Below, one piece after another: positions 1 through 8,259 of a stretch of 10,736 nucleotides of DNA. Positions within the stretch are counted from its first letter, which is position 1. Each line of letters begins with the position of its first letter. Source of the DNA: an uncultured Collinsella sp. Lineage in GTDB: Bacteria > Actinomycetota > Coriobacteriia > Coriobacteriales > Coriobacteriaceae. The stretch lies in NCBI GenBank assembly GCA_902478365.1, contig CABSKX010000067.1:1-10736 (forward strand). The letters run 5' to 3'. The notes beneath the pieces are model-generated. The model made no database searches. It worked only from the letters and a program-made list of their open reading frames with translations, and was not told the DNA's origin. Made by a program: the position numbers and the translations under genes.

Positions 1-74
1 TCAACGATATGGCACCGTGGGGACACATGTATGTCAATCCTGGTCTAACAGAGCCTTATTTAATCCCCGTCCCA
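1..74. other. Left-edge non-coding flank
   Basis: This short stretch lies beyond the terminator of the ABC exporter operon. I see no convincing gene in it. On the minus strand there is a perfect TTGACA hexamer (plus-strand TGTCAA at 32-37), which could be the -35 element of a promoter for a gene to the left of the window. The sequence 17 bases further on matches the -10 consensus poorly, so I do not call a promoter. Confidence 0.4.
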
Positions 75-116
75 GAAAAATCATCCCGCGCGGGCATTTG
101 GCTCACGCGGGATGAT
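75..116 (-). terminator. Intrinsic terminator after the exporter operon
   Basis: An 11-base perfect stem (80-90 pairing with 106-116, ATCATCCCGCG type) closes a 15-base loop. On the minus strand it is followed directly by a run of five Ts (plus-strand A run at 76-80). It starts 7 bases past the stop codon of the membrane protein gene, which is where a rho-independent terminator for the two-gene exporter operon would be expected. Confidence 0.88.
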
Positions 117-122
117 GGCGTC

Positions 123-1082
123 TTATTTGTCCTGCTCCAGCAGATCGGACGGCGTGCGGTCGGGCTTGCCACCGCGGAAGATCTCGCGACCGTGCAGGCG
201 ATGCTCCAGGTCACGTTCGGCCTTTTCCTCGTCAATCTTGGTCTGGCTCACCGACGGGTCCTCAATCAGCGACGACACCGAGTTCACCTGCTTTTGAATG
301 CGCTCGGAAATCGTGTCATCCATACTCACGATATACATCTTCCAGTCGATGTTCGTAGCGGTCGATGAGCTCTTGGTCCACACGAACGTCAGAATGGCGC
401 TCTGGTGGCCCTGTGCGGGGAACATGCCAAAGAAAGAGTCGTGCTGGATCTTGCTGTCCTCGTCGATATAGGCATGCACGTTATACACCACGCGGTCGAT
501 CTTATCGTTGAGCAACGCGTTGGTCGCAAGCGCCGCAGCCTGAATCTGCCCGTTGGACAGCAGCTCGAGCTCGTTGGCAGACGACGTGTCCAACACCGTC
601 ACCTCTACCGTACCCGTGCGCTCGTCCGCCTCGTCGACGCTAAAGTCGAGCGGGAACTGCGTAAAGCCGTTGCCCCACTCAAGGCCGCCCTTGAGCGCGG
701 TCGAAACGGTATCGACCGAAACGCTCTCGGACAGATTGGCGGTATTCAGACGGCGCATCACGCCGTAGCCAATCTGCATGCCCACGATCAGCACCAAGAT
801 GCCGATAACCACGACCATGGCAGTCTTCGTAATGGTATGGCTCACCTGCGAGCCCGAAGGATCGTCCTCGGACAGCGGGTCGATATGTTTTGCCTGGCTC
901 GCGCGATCCTCGCTGCGCAGCCGCGCCAGCGTCGCCTTGTCACCGCGCTTGACGGCAGCCTCTTTCTCGCGCATGCGCTCGGTACGCTTTTTGGCGAGCG
1001 TCGGATCCAAGACGCCGGATGCATCGATTTCGGAGAATAACTCCGTCACTTCTTCCGGAGTCAAAGGGTTCTTGTCAGCCAT
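123..1082 (-). CDS. Uncharacterised single-pass membrane protein
   Basis: This is a 319-residue protein that I do not recognise. Residues 1-84 are hydrophilic and highly charged, with a Lys/Arg/Glu-rich stretch at about 31-60 that is probably helical. One strong membrane segment spans about 87-108 (AMVVVIGILVLIVGMQIGYG region), followed by two arginines. Residues 112-319 form a soluble domain of mixed strands and helices, ending in a charged tail. There are no cysteines. With no signal peptide and a long N-terminus, I infer that the N-terminus is cytoplasmic and the large domain is outside, but the charges flanking the membrane segment do not settle this. The start is supported by AGGAAG a few bases upstream. 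The gene begins 19 bases after the stop of the ABC exporter and shares its terminator, so the two are probably co-transcribed. A role in assembly, regulation or substrate handling for the exporter is possible but unproven. Confidence 0.85.
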   Translation of the reverse strand: MADKNPLTPEEVTELFSEIDASGVLDPTLAKKRTERMREKEAAVKRGDKATLARLRSEDRASQAKHIDPLSEDDPSGSQVSHTITKTAMVVVIGILVLIVGMQIGYGVMRRLNTANLSESVSVDTVSTALKGGLEWGNGFTQFPLDFSVDEADERTGTVEVTVLDTSSANELELLSNGQIQAAALATNALLNDKIDRVVYNVHAYIDEDSKIQHDSFFGMFPAQGHQSAILTFVWTKSSSTATNIDWKMYIVSMDDTISERIQKQVNSVSSLIEDPSVSQTKIDEEKAERDLEHRLHGREIFRGGKPDRTPSDLLEQDK

Positions 1083-1101
1083 AAACTTCCTGTCGTATCA
1101 A

Positions 1102-2874
1102 TCAGTCGAGCTCGTGCGCACGCGCACCTTCGAACTGCATTCGATAGTAACGGGCATAAGTGCCGCCACGGGCGAGAAGCTCCTCGTGCGTGCCACGTTC
1201 CACAACGCGACCATGCTCAACAGTCGCAATCTCGTCAGCATGCTTAATAGTCGAGAGACGGTGGGCGATGATAATCGTGGTGCGGCCGCGCGCCAGCTCT
1301 TCGAGCGACTCCTGCACCGCTTCCTCGCTCTCGTTATCCAGAGCACTCGTCGCCTCATCCAAAATAAGGATCTTGGGATTCTTGAGAAACACGCGCGCAA
1401 TGGCTACGCGCTGCTTCTGGCCGCCCGAAAGACGGCTGCCGCGCTCGCCCACCACGGTGTCGTAGCCTTGCGGAAGCGACTCGATAAAGGTATCGATATT
1501 GGCGCGGCGGGCCGCCTCGGCGATCTCTTCTGCCGTGGCGCCCGACTTGCCGTAGGCGATGTTCTCGCCAATCGTACCGTCAAACAGATAGACATCCTGC
1601 TGCACCAGGCCAATGGCGCGGCGCAGACTCTGTTGCGTCACGTCGCGCACGTCCTGGCCGTCGATGCTGATGGATCCGTCCGCCACGTCGTAAAAGCGCG
1701 GCAGCAGCGAACAAGTCGTTGACTTGCCGCCGCCCGAGGGGCCAACCAGGGCAATGGTCTGTCCGGGCTTGATGGACAGATTCATATGGTCGATAACAGG
1801 GCGTCCGTCGGCGCCGCCCTCGCCCAACTCAACATCCTCGTAGCTAAAGCACACGTCGCGATATTCAACCGCGCCAGCCGTCACCTGCAGGTCCGCGGCA
1901 TCCGGCTTATCCTGGATATCCGGGGCGGTCGAAAGCACCTCGTCCATACGCTTAAAGCCGGCGATGGACTTCTGATACGTTTCGGCCGAATTGACGAGCG
2001 TCTCGAGCGGCGTGCAGAACAGTGAAATGTAGAGCGCGAAGGTCGCCATATCGACCGCCTGCAGTTGGCCTTGCGCCACCAGCCAACCACCCAGCAGCAC
2101 CACGATCACGTACAACACGCCCGAGAGCAAGCCATACGTCGCAGTGTAAACGCCCATGGCGTGATACATATTCTCTTTGGACGAAAGATAGCGGTCGTTG
2201 GAGGCGCGGAACTTGGAGCGTTCAGCCTCCTCGTTGGCAAAGCTCTTGACCACGCGCATGCCGGCCAGCGAATCCTGCAGCTGGGCATTAATACCGCTGA
2301 TCTTTTTGCGGTTGTCGCTAAAGACCTCGCGCATGCGCATGTTCTGCCAAAACATGATGACCGCAAACACCGCCGTCACCACGACCATGGCAAGCGCCAG
2401 CACCGGGGCAATAGCAAAGAGGATCACAAACGAGCCGACGATCTCGATGCCGCAGATGATAATCCACTCGGGCACGTGGTGTGCCGCCTCGCAGATATCG
2501 AACAGGTCGTTGACCACGCGGCTCATCATGTCACCCGAGCTGTTGCGATCGAAGTACGCAAAGCTAAAGCGCTCGTACTGATCGAACAGGTCCTCGCGCA
2601 TCTTGGACTCCATGCGCGCGCCCATCACGTGGCCCCAGTAACTCACAAAGTAGCGACAGGCGCAACGGATGGCATACATCAGCACCAGACCAACCGCGAT
2701 CATACCGAGCGCCTGCATAATAGCAGCCTGACCCTGGGTAAAGAGCCCACCAGTCAGATTGCGCAGAATAATAGGAAACGCCAGGTCGATGGCGGCAAGC
2801 ACCAGGGCGCAAACAGTATCGGCAACAAAAAGCCCCATCTGGGGCTTGTAATAAGAAAGAAAACGCTTAAACAT
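1102..2874 (-). CDS. ABC exporter, fused membrane and ATPase domains
   Basis: This 590-residue half-transporter belongs to the MsbA/LmrA/MdlB-like ABC exporter superfamily and is expected to work as a dimer in the cytoplasmic membrane, using ATP to export a substrate. The type-I exporter membrane domain covers about 1-315, with several hydrophobic helices (about 17-37, 54-75, 136-176 and 240-270) and the NAQLQDSLAGMRVVKSFANE coupling region at 196-215. The nucleotide-binding domain covers about 335-585 and has every key motif: A-loop Tyr345, Walker A GPSGGGKST (378-386), Q-loop Gln near 425, signature LSGGQ (482-486), Walker B ILILDE (502-507) and H-loop His538. A short Gly/Glu-rich insertion lies at about 347-358. 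The reading frame stays open further upstream into the Nudix gene, but the start chosen here begins MFKRFLSYYK and has GAGGA just upstream. No second half-transporter lies next to it, so it may be a homodimer. Motifs alone do not identify the substrate. Confidence 0.95.
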   Translation of the reverse strand: MFKRFLSYYKPQMGLFVADTVCALVLAAIDLAFPIILRNLTGGLFTQGQAAIMQALGMIAVGLVLMYAIRCACRYFVSYWGHVMGARMESKMREDLFDQYERFSFAYFDRNSSGDMMSRVVNDLFDICEAAHHVPEWIIICGIEIVGSFVILFAIAPVLALAMVVVTAVFAVIMFWQNMRMREVFSDNRKKISGINAQLQDSLAGMRVVKSFANEEAERSKFRASNDRYLSSKENMYHAMGVYTATYGLLSGVLYVIVVLLGGWLVAQGQLQAVDMATFALYISLFCTPLETLVNSAETYQKSIAGFKRMDEVLSTAPDIQDKPDAADLQVTAGAVEYRDVCFSYEDVELGEGGADGRPVIDHMNLSIKPGQTIALVGPSGGGKSTTCSLLPRFYDVADGSISIDGQDVRDVTQQSLRRAIGLVQQDVYLFDGTIGENIAYGKSGATAEEIAEAARRANIDTFIESLPQGYDTVVGERGSRLSGGQKQRVAIARVFLKNPKILILDEATSALDNESEEAVQESLEELARGRTTIIIAHRLSTIKHADEIATVEHGRVVERGTHEELLARGGTYARYYRMQFEGARAHELD

Positions 2875-2982
2875 GCAGTCCTCGGGGAGAAATAAATAGG
2901 GTGAGAAATCTGGTTGAACCGTTCGAGTTGAAAGAAAAGCAGCCCAACAAGCATAACGCCGATGTTCTGGCAACGTCAGCGA

Positions 2983-3080
2983 AAACGTCCCTAAGCGAGC
3001 AAGGTGCCTTGAAAGAGGAGCGACGCGTACTTCGGTACGCGAGCGACGATTGAAAGGCAGATTGCCGCTTAGGGGCGTTT
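2983..3080. repeat. 98-base nested inverted repeat with UUCG-capped core
   Basis: The outer arms at 2983-2997 and 3066-3080 are complementary at 14 of 15 positions. Directly inside them, after one bulged A at 2998, arms at 2999-3010 and 3054-3065 match at 10 of 12 positions. The centre holds a perfect 7-base stem, CGCGTAC at 3024-3030 with GTACGCG at 3035-3041, closed by TTCG. The short sequence GAGCGACG appears on both sides of the core in the same orientation. Read as plus-strand RNA, the core loop is the very stable C(UUCG)G tetraloop. Read from the minus strand, it is CGAA. I see no open reading frame or U-tail. It could be a dispersed palindromic element, a small structured RNA, or part of the leader of the ABC exporter transcript. 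Confidence 0.75.
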
Positions 3081-3093
3081 GCAGCGTCGACTC

Positions 3094-3121
3094 GTTACGC
3101 GGTTTGGTAAAACCGCGTAAC
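3094..3121. repeat. Perfect 12-bp hairpin next to the Nudix stop codon
   Basis: GTTACGCGGTTT at 3094-3105 is exactly complementary to 3110-3121, around a 4-base loop. Short flanking ACTC and GAGT extend the pairing past a three-base bulge that is the stop codon of the Nudix gene (3122-3124). In the minus-strand direction, no T run follows the stem, so it is not a classical intrinsic terminator. It could act as a 3'-end stabiliser, a weak or factor-assisted terminator, or belong with the larger inverted repeat 13 bases away. Confidence 0.7.
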
Positions 3122-3817
3122 CTAGAGTTCGGCTCCGCCCAAGCGGTGCGCGATGCTATCGCAGGCCAAGGCGCCCACGACGGTCTTGGCATCTTCGATC
3201 TTGCCGTCGAGCACGGCGTCGATCAGCTCGTGCAGCGGAACGAGGTCCACGTTGACGAACTCGTCATCATCGGGGTTGGGTGCATCGAACTCGAGCTTGG
3301 TAGCCAAGTAGATGTGAATGATCTCGTCGCAAAAACCGCAGGACGTGACAATCGACGTCAAAAAGCGAATGCGACCAGCCCTAAAGCCCGTCTCCTCATG
3401 CAGCTCGCGCTTGGCGCAATCGAGCGGGTCCTCGCCTGGGTCGAGCTTGCCGGCGGGAACCTCGACCGTCACGCGGTCGATGGCGGTGCGGTACTGACGC
3501 ACCAGTACGATCTTGCCGCTCTCGGTCAGTGCCACAACGGCCGCCGCACCCGGATGGCGAACGATATCGCGGGCGCTACGGCGACCGTTGGGCAGTTCAA
3601 CCTCAAGACGGTGGACGTCGAGGATCTTGCCCTTCCAGGCGCACTCCTCCGAAAGAATCTTCTCGTGCAGCTCGGCATCGTGCGGGTCGTCGTCGCCCAG
3701 CACCAGCGCCGGCTCGTCAGCGACCTCGCCACCAGGCTCGCCCTCGGCGTGCCCATACATGCGGCTGTCCTCTTCGACGATTTGCGCATCCACGAGCTCT
3801 TCGTTCTTCTCGTCCAT
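3122..3817 (-). CDS. Nudix hydrolase, ADP-ribose pyrophosphatase-like
   Basis: This 231-residue protein contains a perfect Nudix box, Gx5Ex7REUxEExGU, at 123-145 (G123, E129, R137-E138-L139, E141-E142, G144). The glutamates bind the catalytic divalent metals. The surrounding features (VRQYR at 106-110, VEVPAGKLDPGE before and into the box) are typical of the ADP-ribose pyrophosphatase (NudF/YqkG-like) branch, which splits ADP-ribose into AMP and ribose 5-phosphate. The substrate is inferred from family resemblance only. The core starts near residue 48. Before it lies an unusual acidic, low-complexity extension of about 47 residues that NudF proteins normally lack. Two ATGs are possible. The one at 3824-3826 sits too close to its GAGAGGG ribosome binding site, so I chose the second, which has a normal spacing. 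The gene starts 21 bases after the purD stop, suggesting co-transcription with purine synthesis. Confidence 0.93.
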   Translation of the reverse strand: MDEKNEELVDAQIVEEDSRMYGHAEGEPGGEVADEPALVLGDDDPHDAELHEKILSEECAWKGKILDVHRLEVELPNGRRSARDIVRHPGAAAVVALTESGKIVLVRQYRTAIDRVTVEVPAGKLDPGEDPLDCAKRELHEETGFRAGRIRFLTSIVTSCGFCDEIIHIYLATKLEFDAPNPDDDEFVNVDLVPLHELIDAVLDGKIEDAKTVVGALACDSIAHRLGGAEL

Positions 3818-3838
3818 CCGTCTCATCCCTCTCGGACT

Positions 3839-5143
3839 TTAGGCATCCCAGGCGTCGCGGCCACGCAGCGCGCGCAGGCCGATGTCATGACGCAGGGTCT
3901 TGCCTTCAAAATCAATCTTTTCACAGGCCTCGTAGGCAAGGTTGCGAGCGCTCTCGAACGTGTCGCCCAGCGCGGTCACGGCAAGCACTCGGCCACCGTT
4001 GGTCACGAGCTGACCGTCCACCACGGCGGTGCCGGCATGGTACACGGTCACGTTCTCCATGGCCTCGGCGTCGGCGATGCCGGTGATGACTTTGCCCTTC
4101 TCGTAGCTGCCGGGGTAGCCCGCGCTCGTCAGGACAACAGCCACAGCCCACTCGTCACGCCAGTCGAGTTCAATCTGATCGAGCTCACAGTTGGCACAAG
4201 CCAGCATGACCTCGACCAGGTCGTTCTTGAGGCGCGGCAGCACGACCTGCGTCTCGGGGTCGCCAAAGCGGGCGTTGAACTCCAGCACCTTGGGGCCGGC
4301 GGAGGTGAGCATAAAGCCGCCATACAGGCAGCCGCGGTAGTCGATGCCCTCGGCAGCAAGCTCGGCCACGGTCTGCTCCATGACCTTCACCATCGTGGCG
4401 TGCTCTTCGTCGGTCACGATGGGTACCGGGCTGTAGACGCCCATGCCACCGGTGTTGGGGCCAAGGTCGCCCTCGAGCGCACGCTTGTGGTCCTGCGAAG
4501 TGGCCATAGGACGCACGGTCTTGCCGTCGGTAAAGGCCAGCAGCGAGCACTCGGGGCCGGTCAGCATTTCCTCAATGACAACGGTGTTGCCGGCATCGCC
4601 AAAGGTGCCGCCAAAGCACTCGCGCACGGCCTCCTCGGCCTGCTCGAGCTCGGTCGCCACGATAACGCCCTTGCCTGCAGCCAGGCCGTCAGCCTTCACG
4701 ACCAGCGGGGCGCCCTGCTCGCGCACATAGGCAAGAGCCGAAGCCTCGTCAGTAAACGAGCCATAGGCGGCCGTCGGAATGCCGGCACGCTCCATGAGCT
4801 GCTTGGAGAATAGCTTGGAGCCCTCCATCTGAGCGCCCTCGGCACCCGGGCCAAAGCAGGGAATGCCCGCCGCACGCACGGCATCGGCAACGCCCGCCAC
4901 GAGCGGAGCCTCGGGGCCAATCACCACGAGTCCGCATCCGTGGCTCTGGGCAAACGCCGCCACGGCCGCAGGATCGCAATCGTCGAGAACCACGTTCTCG
5001 CCGCAGCTCGCGGTGCCGCCGTTACCCGGCGCAATGTAGAGCTTGCCGGCGCGCGGTGATGCTGCGAGCTTTGCTGCCAGAGCATGCTCGCGGCCGCCGC
5101 TGCCCAACAACAGGATGTCGATGGTTTGAGTGTCCGCCTTCAA
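3839..5143 (-). CDS. purD: Phosphoribosylamine-glycine ligase (GAR synthetase)
   Basis: PurD catalyses the second step of de novo purine synthesis in the cytoplasm, joining phosphoribosylamine and glycine with ATP to give GAR. The protein has 434 residues, normal for the family. Visible landmarks are the N-terminal GSGGREHA (14-21), the ATP-grasp stretch VVKADGLAAGKGVIVA (148-163), GPNTGGMG (228-235) and the PurD signature around RFGDPETQ (292-299). No ATG fits the start. The frame has an upstream ATG at 5194, but it would add 17 unrelated residues and lies in a leader stem-loop and terminator region. A TTG at 5141-5143 has GAGGAGG five bases upstream and places the conserved IDILLLGSGGREHA sequence correctly, so I call a TTG start. 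The gene is separated from purA by a long hairpin and followed closely by the Nudix gene. Confidence 0.97.
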   Translation of the reverse strand: MKADTQTIDILLLGSGGREHALAAKLAASPRAGKLYIAPGNGGTASCGENVVLDDCDPAAVAAFAQSHGCGLVVIGPEAPLVAGVADAVRAAGIPCFGPGAEGAQMEGSKLFSKQLMERAGIPTAAYGSFTDEASALAYVREQGAPLVVKADGLAAGKGVIVATELEQAEEAVRECFGGTFGDAGNTVVIEEMLTGPECSLLAFTDGKTVRPMATSQDHKRALEGDLGPNTGGMGVYSPVPIVTDEEHATMVKVMEQTVAELAAEGIDYRGCLYGGFMLTSAGPKVLEFNARFGDPETQVVLPRLKNDLVEVMLACANCELDQIELDWRDEWAVAVVLTSAGYPGSYEKGKVITGIADAEAMENVTVYHAGTAVVDGQLVTNGGRVLAVTALGDTFESARNLAYEACEKIDFEGKTLRHDIGLRALRGRDAWDA

Positions 5144-5155
5144 GGGTGCCTCCTC

Positions 5156-5191
5156 TATGGATGAACGGTCCGCCAACCATGCGGACCCATA
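5156..5191 (-). promoter_or_regulatory. Stem-loop in the purD leader
   Basis: On the minus strand, GTCCGC pairs with GCGGAC (5168-5173 with 5181-5186) around a short loop. An outer 5-base stem TATGG/CCATA (5187-5191 with 5156-5160) forms once seven bases (5161-5167) are bulged out on one side. The structure ends immediately before the GAGGAGG ribosome binding site of purD. It could influence initiation at the weak TTG start, but no ligand or protein is implied by the sequence alone. Confidence 0.45.
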
Positions 5192-5199
5192 CAAAGCAA

Positions 5200-5241
5200 A
5201 TATACCCCTCGGCCGCCCGTCCGGGCTGCAAAGGGGTATAT
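5200..5241 (-). terminator. Long hairpin between purA and purD, likely terminator
   Basis: A 10-base perfect stem (ATATACCCCT at 5200-5209 with 5232-5241) encloses a second GCCCG/CGGGC stem (5214-5218 with 5221-5225). It lies 22 bases past the purA stop codon. On the minus strand the T-rich tail TTTGCTTTGT follows, which is interrupted and weaker than the other terminators in the window. It probably terminates purA transcripts, perhaps incompletely, since no clear purD promoter is visible downstream. Confidence 0.65.
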
Positions 5242-5263
5242 CGCAATAACCGAATAGTGCCGA

Positions 5264-6550
<1,287 letters not shown>

Positions 6551-6616
6551 GTTTACTCCTTACATTCATGGACTGTCTACGCGCCACGCTGGCACGCAGA
6601 AGCACAAAACATTCCC

Positions 6617-6645
6617 AGTATACCCGTGCAACGGGCGCCTGTCCT
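6617..6645 (-). promoter_or_regulatory. Candidate purA promoter
   Basis: On the minus strand, AGGACA (plus-strand 6640-6645, four of six matches to TTGACA) lies 17 bases before TATACT (6617-6622, five of six matches to TATAAT). This is about 65 bases upstream of the purA start codon, and the -35 element overlaps the dnaB stop. It would let purA be transcribed separately from dnaB. The match is fair, but no experimental mark supports it. Confidence 0.4.
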
Positions 6646-8035
6646 ACTCCTCGGTATGCGCCCCATCAAGCTCATAGAACTTGGTGGATGCCGGCAGGAA
6701 CATCAGGTCGACGTCACCGATCGGGCCCGAACGGTTCTTGGCCACGACGATACGCGTAACGCCCTCGTCGGGTCGATCGTCACGCGAGGCCTCGGCCTCA
6801 TCGGCGGAGCGGTCCAAGAACATAACGATGTCGGCGTCCTGCTCGATGGAGCCCGATTCACGCAGGTCGGACAGCTGCGGGCGCTTGCCGGTACGGGACT
6901 CGACCTGACGCGACAGCTGCGACAGCGCAATGAGCGGGATCTTAAGCTCCTTGGCCATGATCTTTAAACCACGCGACATCTCGGAGACCTCGACGGTACG
7001 GCTCTCGGAGCGACGTCCCGGCGGAGGACTCACCAGCTGCAGGTAGTCCAGGATAATGATGGCCTTCTCCTTGTTGTGGAGCATGCGGCGGCTCTTGGCG
7101 CGAATCTCGGTCACCGTGGTGCCGGGCGTATCGTCAATCAGAATGTCGAGCTTAGACAAGGTCTGGGTGGCCTCGTTGATATTGGCCCACTGTTCAGGAC
7201 TAATGCGGCCCGTACGGAAGTCGCTGATCGAAATCATGGCGTAGGCGCAAATCAGGCGCTGGGCAATTTCCTTGCCCGACATCTCCAGCGAAAAGAAGCC
7301 AACGGTATAGCCCGCAGCGGCGGCATTCAGCGCCAAGTTCAGAGCGAACGACGTCTTACCCACGGCAGGGCGGGCGCCGATAATGATGAGCTGGCCCTCG
7401 CGGAAACCCATGAGCATGCGGTCGAGTGAAGGGAAGCCGGTGGGCACGCCCGCGGCCTGTCCGCCGGCCTTACACACTTCCTCGGCCTCGTTATAGGCCT
7501 CGACCATAAACTCGGTCAGTGTCTTATAGCTCGACTTGACCTCGCGCGCCGTGACCTTGAGCAGCTTGCTCTCGGCCAGCTCCACGACCTCTTTGGTGTC
7601 GGTGGGGGCGTTATAGGCCAGGGCGTTGATCTCGTTGGTGGCACCGATCAGCTCGCGCAGCATCGAGTCACGACGGACGATGGCGGCATGGTGCTGCCAG
7701 TTCACGAGCGACAGGGTCTGACCCATCAGCTCCAAAATGTAGGCCTCGCCGCCCACGGCATCAAGCTTGTTGATGCTGCGCAGGTAATCGATCAGCGAGA
7801 TAGAGTCGATGGGAATGCGGCTGTTGTACATATCGACCATCGCGGTGTAGATGGTCTTATGAATGGGCCGGTAGAAGTCATCGGGCTGCAGCTCGACCTG
7901 GGCCTCCTCGACCACCTCGGGCGACAGCAGCATGGCGGCCAGTACATTGGCCTCTGCATCTTGGTTTTGAGGGAGACCCAACTTGGAGCCACGGTCCTCG
8001 ACCGTCAGTCCCATCTCCCTTTCGTCATATGCCAT
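6644..8035 (-). CDS. dnaB: Replicative DNA helicase DnaB
   Basis: DnaB forms the hexameric ring that unwinds DNA at the replication fork in the 5'-3' direction and recruits primase. The 463-residue protein has the all-helical N-terminal domain (about 21-125, starting LPQNQDAEANVLAAM) and a RecA-type C-terminal ATPase domain (about 195-455). Walker A reads ARPAVGKT (221-228), Walker B IIILDYLQL (326-334), then LSQLSRQVESR (371-381), DLRESGSIEQDAD (390-402) and the arginine-finger region KNRSGPIG (433-440). There is no intein. An ATG four codons further upstream is possible, but GAGGA with a six-base spacing favours the start used here (MAYDEREM). The gene follows the rplI terminator, so it should have its own promoter in the roughly 150 bases upstream. 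I could not identify one with confidence. Confidence 0.98.
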   Translation of the reverse strand: MAYDEREMGLTVEDRGSKLGLPQNQDAEANVLAAMLLSPEVVEEAQVELQPDDFYRPIHKTIYTAMVDMYNSRIPIDSISLIDYLRSINKLDAVGGEAYILELMGQTLSLVNWQHHAAIVRRDSMLRELIGATNEINALAYNAPTDTKEVVELAESKLLKVTAREVKSSYKTLTEFMVEAYNEAEEVCKAGGQAAGVPTGFPSLDRMLMGFREGQLIIIGARPAVGKTSFALNLALNAAAAGYTVGFFSLEMSGKEIAQRLICAYAMISISDFRTGRISPEQWANINEATQTLSKLDILIDDTPGTTVTEIRAKSRRMLHNKEKAIIILDYLQLVSPPPGRRSESRTVEVSEMSRGLKIMAKELKIPLIALSQLSRQVESRTGKRPQLSDLRESGSIEQDADIVMFLDRSADEAEASRDDRPDEGVTRIVVAKNRSGPIGDVDLMFLPASTKFYELDGAHTEE

Positions 8036-8190
8036 GAGCATCCTCATTCATATCGCTTGCGAGCATCCATAGTATCAGCCACGGTCCCAAAACGGGCCGC
8101 GCCCCGGCAATCATCACCGAACGAAACGGATGAACGGTCCCGCGTTTGGGACTTCACAACAACGCCTGCCTTGGCGCTCGCCGAGCGTAG

Positions 8191-8227
8191 AAAACAAAAG
8201 GGCGCCCTGGTCTCCCAGAGCGCCCTT
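8191..8227 (-). terminator. Intrinsic terminator of the rpsF-ssb-rpsR-rplI cluster
   Basis: AAGGGCGC at 8198-8205 pairs with GCGCCCTT at 8220-8227, and an inner CTGG/CCAG stem continues the helix. On the minus strand the tail TTTTGTTTTC follows. The structure begins 32 bases past the rplI stop codon. It separates the ribosomal protein cluster from dnaB. Confidence 0.9.
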
Positions 8228-8259
8228 CTTAGAACAAGATTGTTGCGTTGCAGCAAATG

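Noticed and set aside
32..37. A perfect TTGACA on the minus strand near the left edge
   Set aside because: It might be a -35 element for a gene outside the window, but the sequence 16 to 18 bases further has no convincing -10 element.
2950..2979. A possible promoter for the ABC exporter (CTGACG, 18 bases, TATGCT on the minus strand)
   Set aside because: Both hexamers match the consensus at only four of six positions and the spacing is not ideal, so it is no better than expected by chance.
2875..3192. A 106-codon upstream extension of the ABC exporter
   Set aside because: It would overlap the end of the Nudix gene and run through the inverted repeats. The extra residues do not resemble a transporter, and a good site exists at the chosen start.
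3050..4813. A 587-codon open frame on the plus strand, antisense to the Nudix gene and purD
   Set aside because: It is a shadow of the purD and Nudix codon usage, with a His/Gly/Ala/Val-rich composition. It starts inside the inverted-repeat region and matches no protein family that I know.
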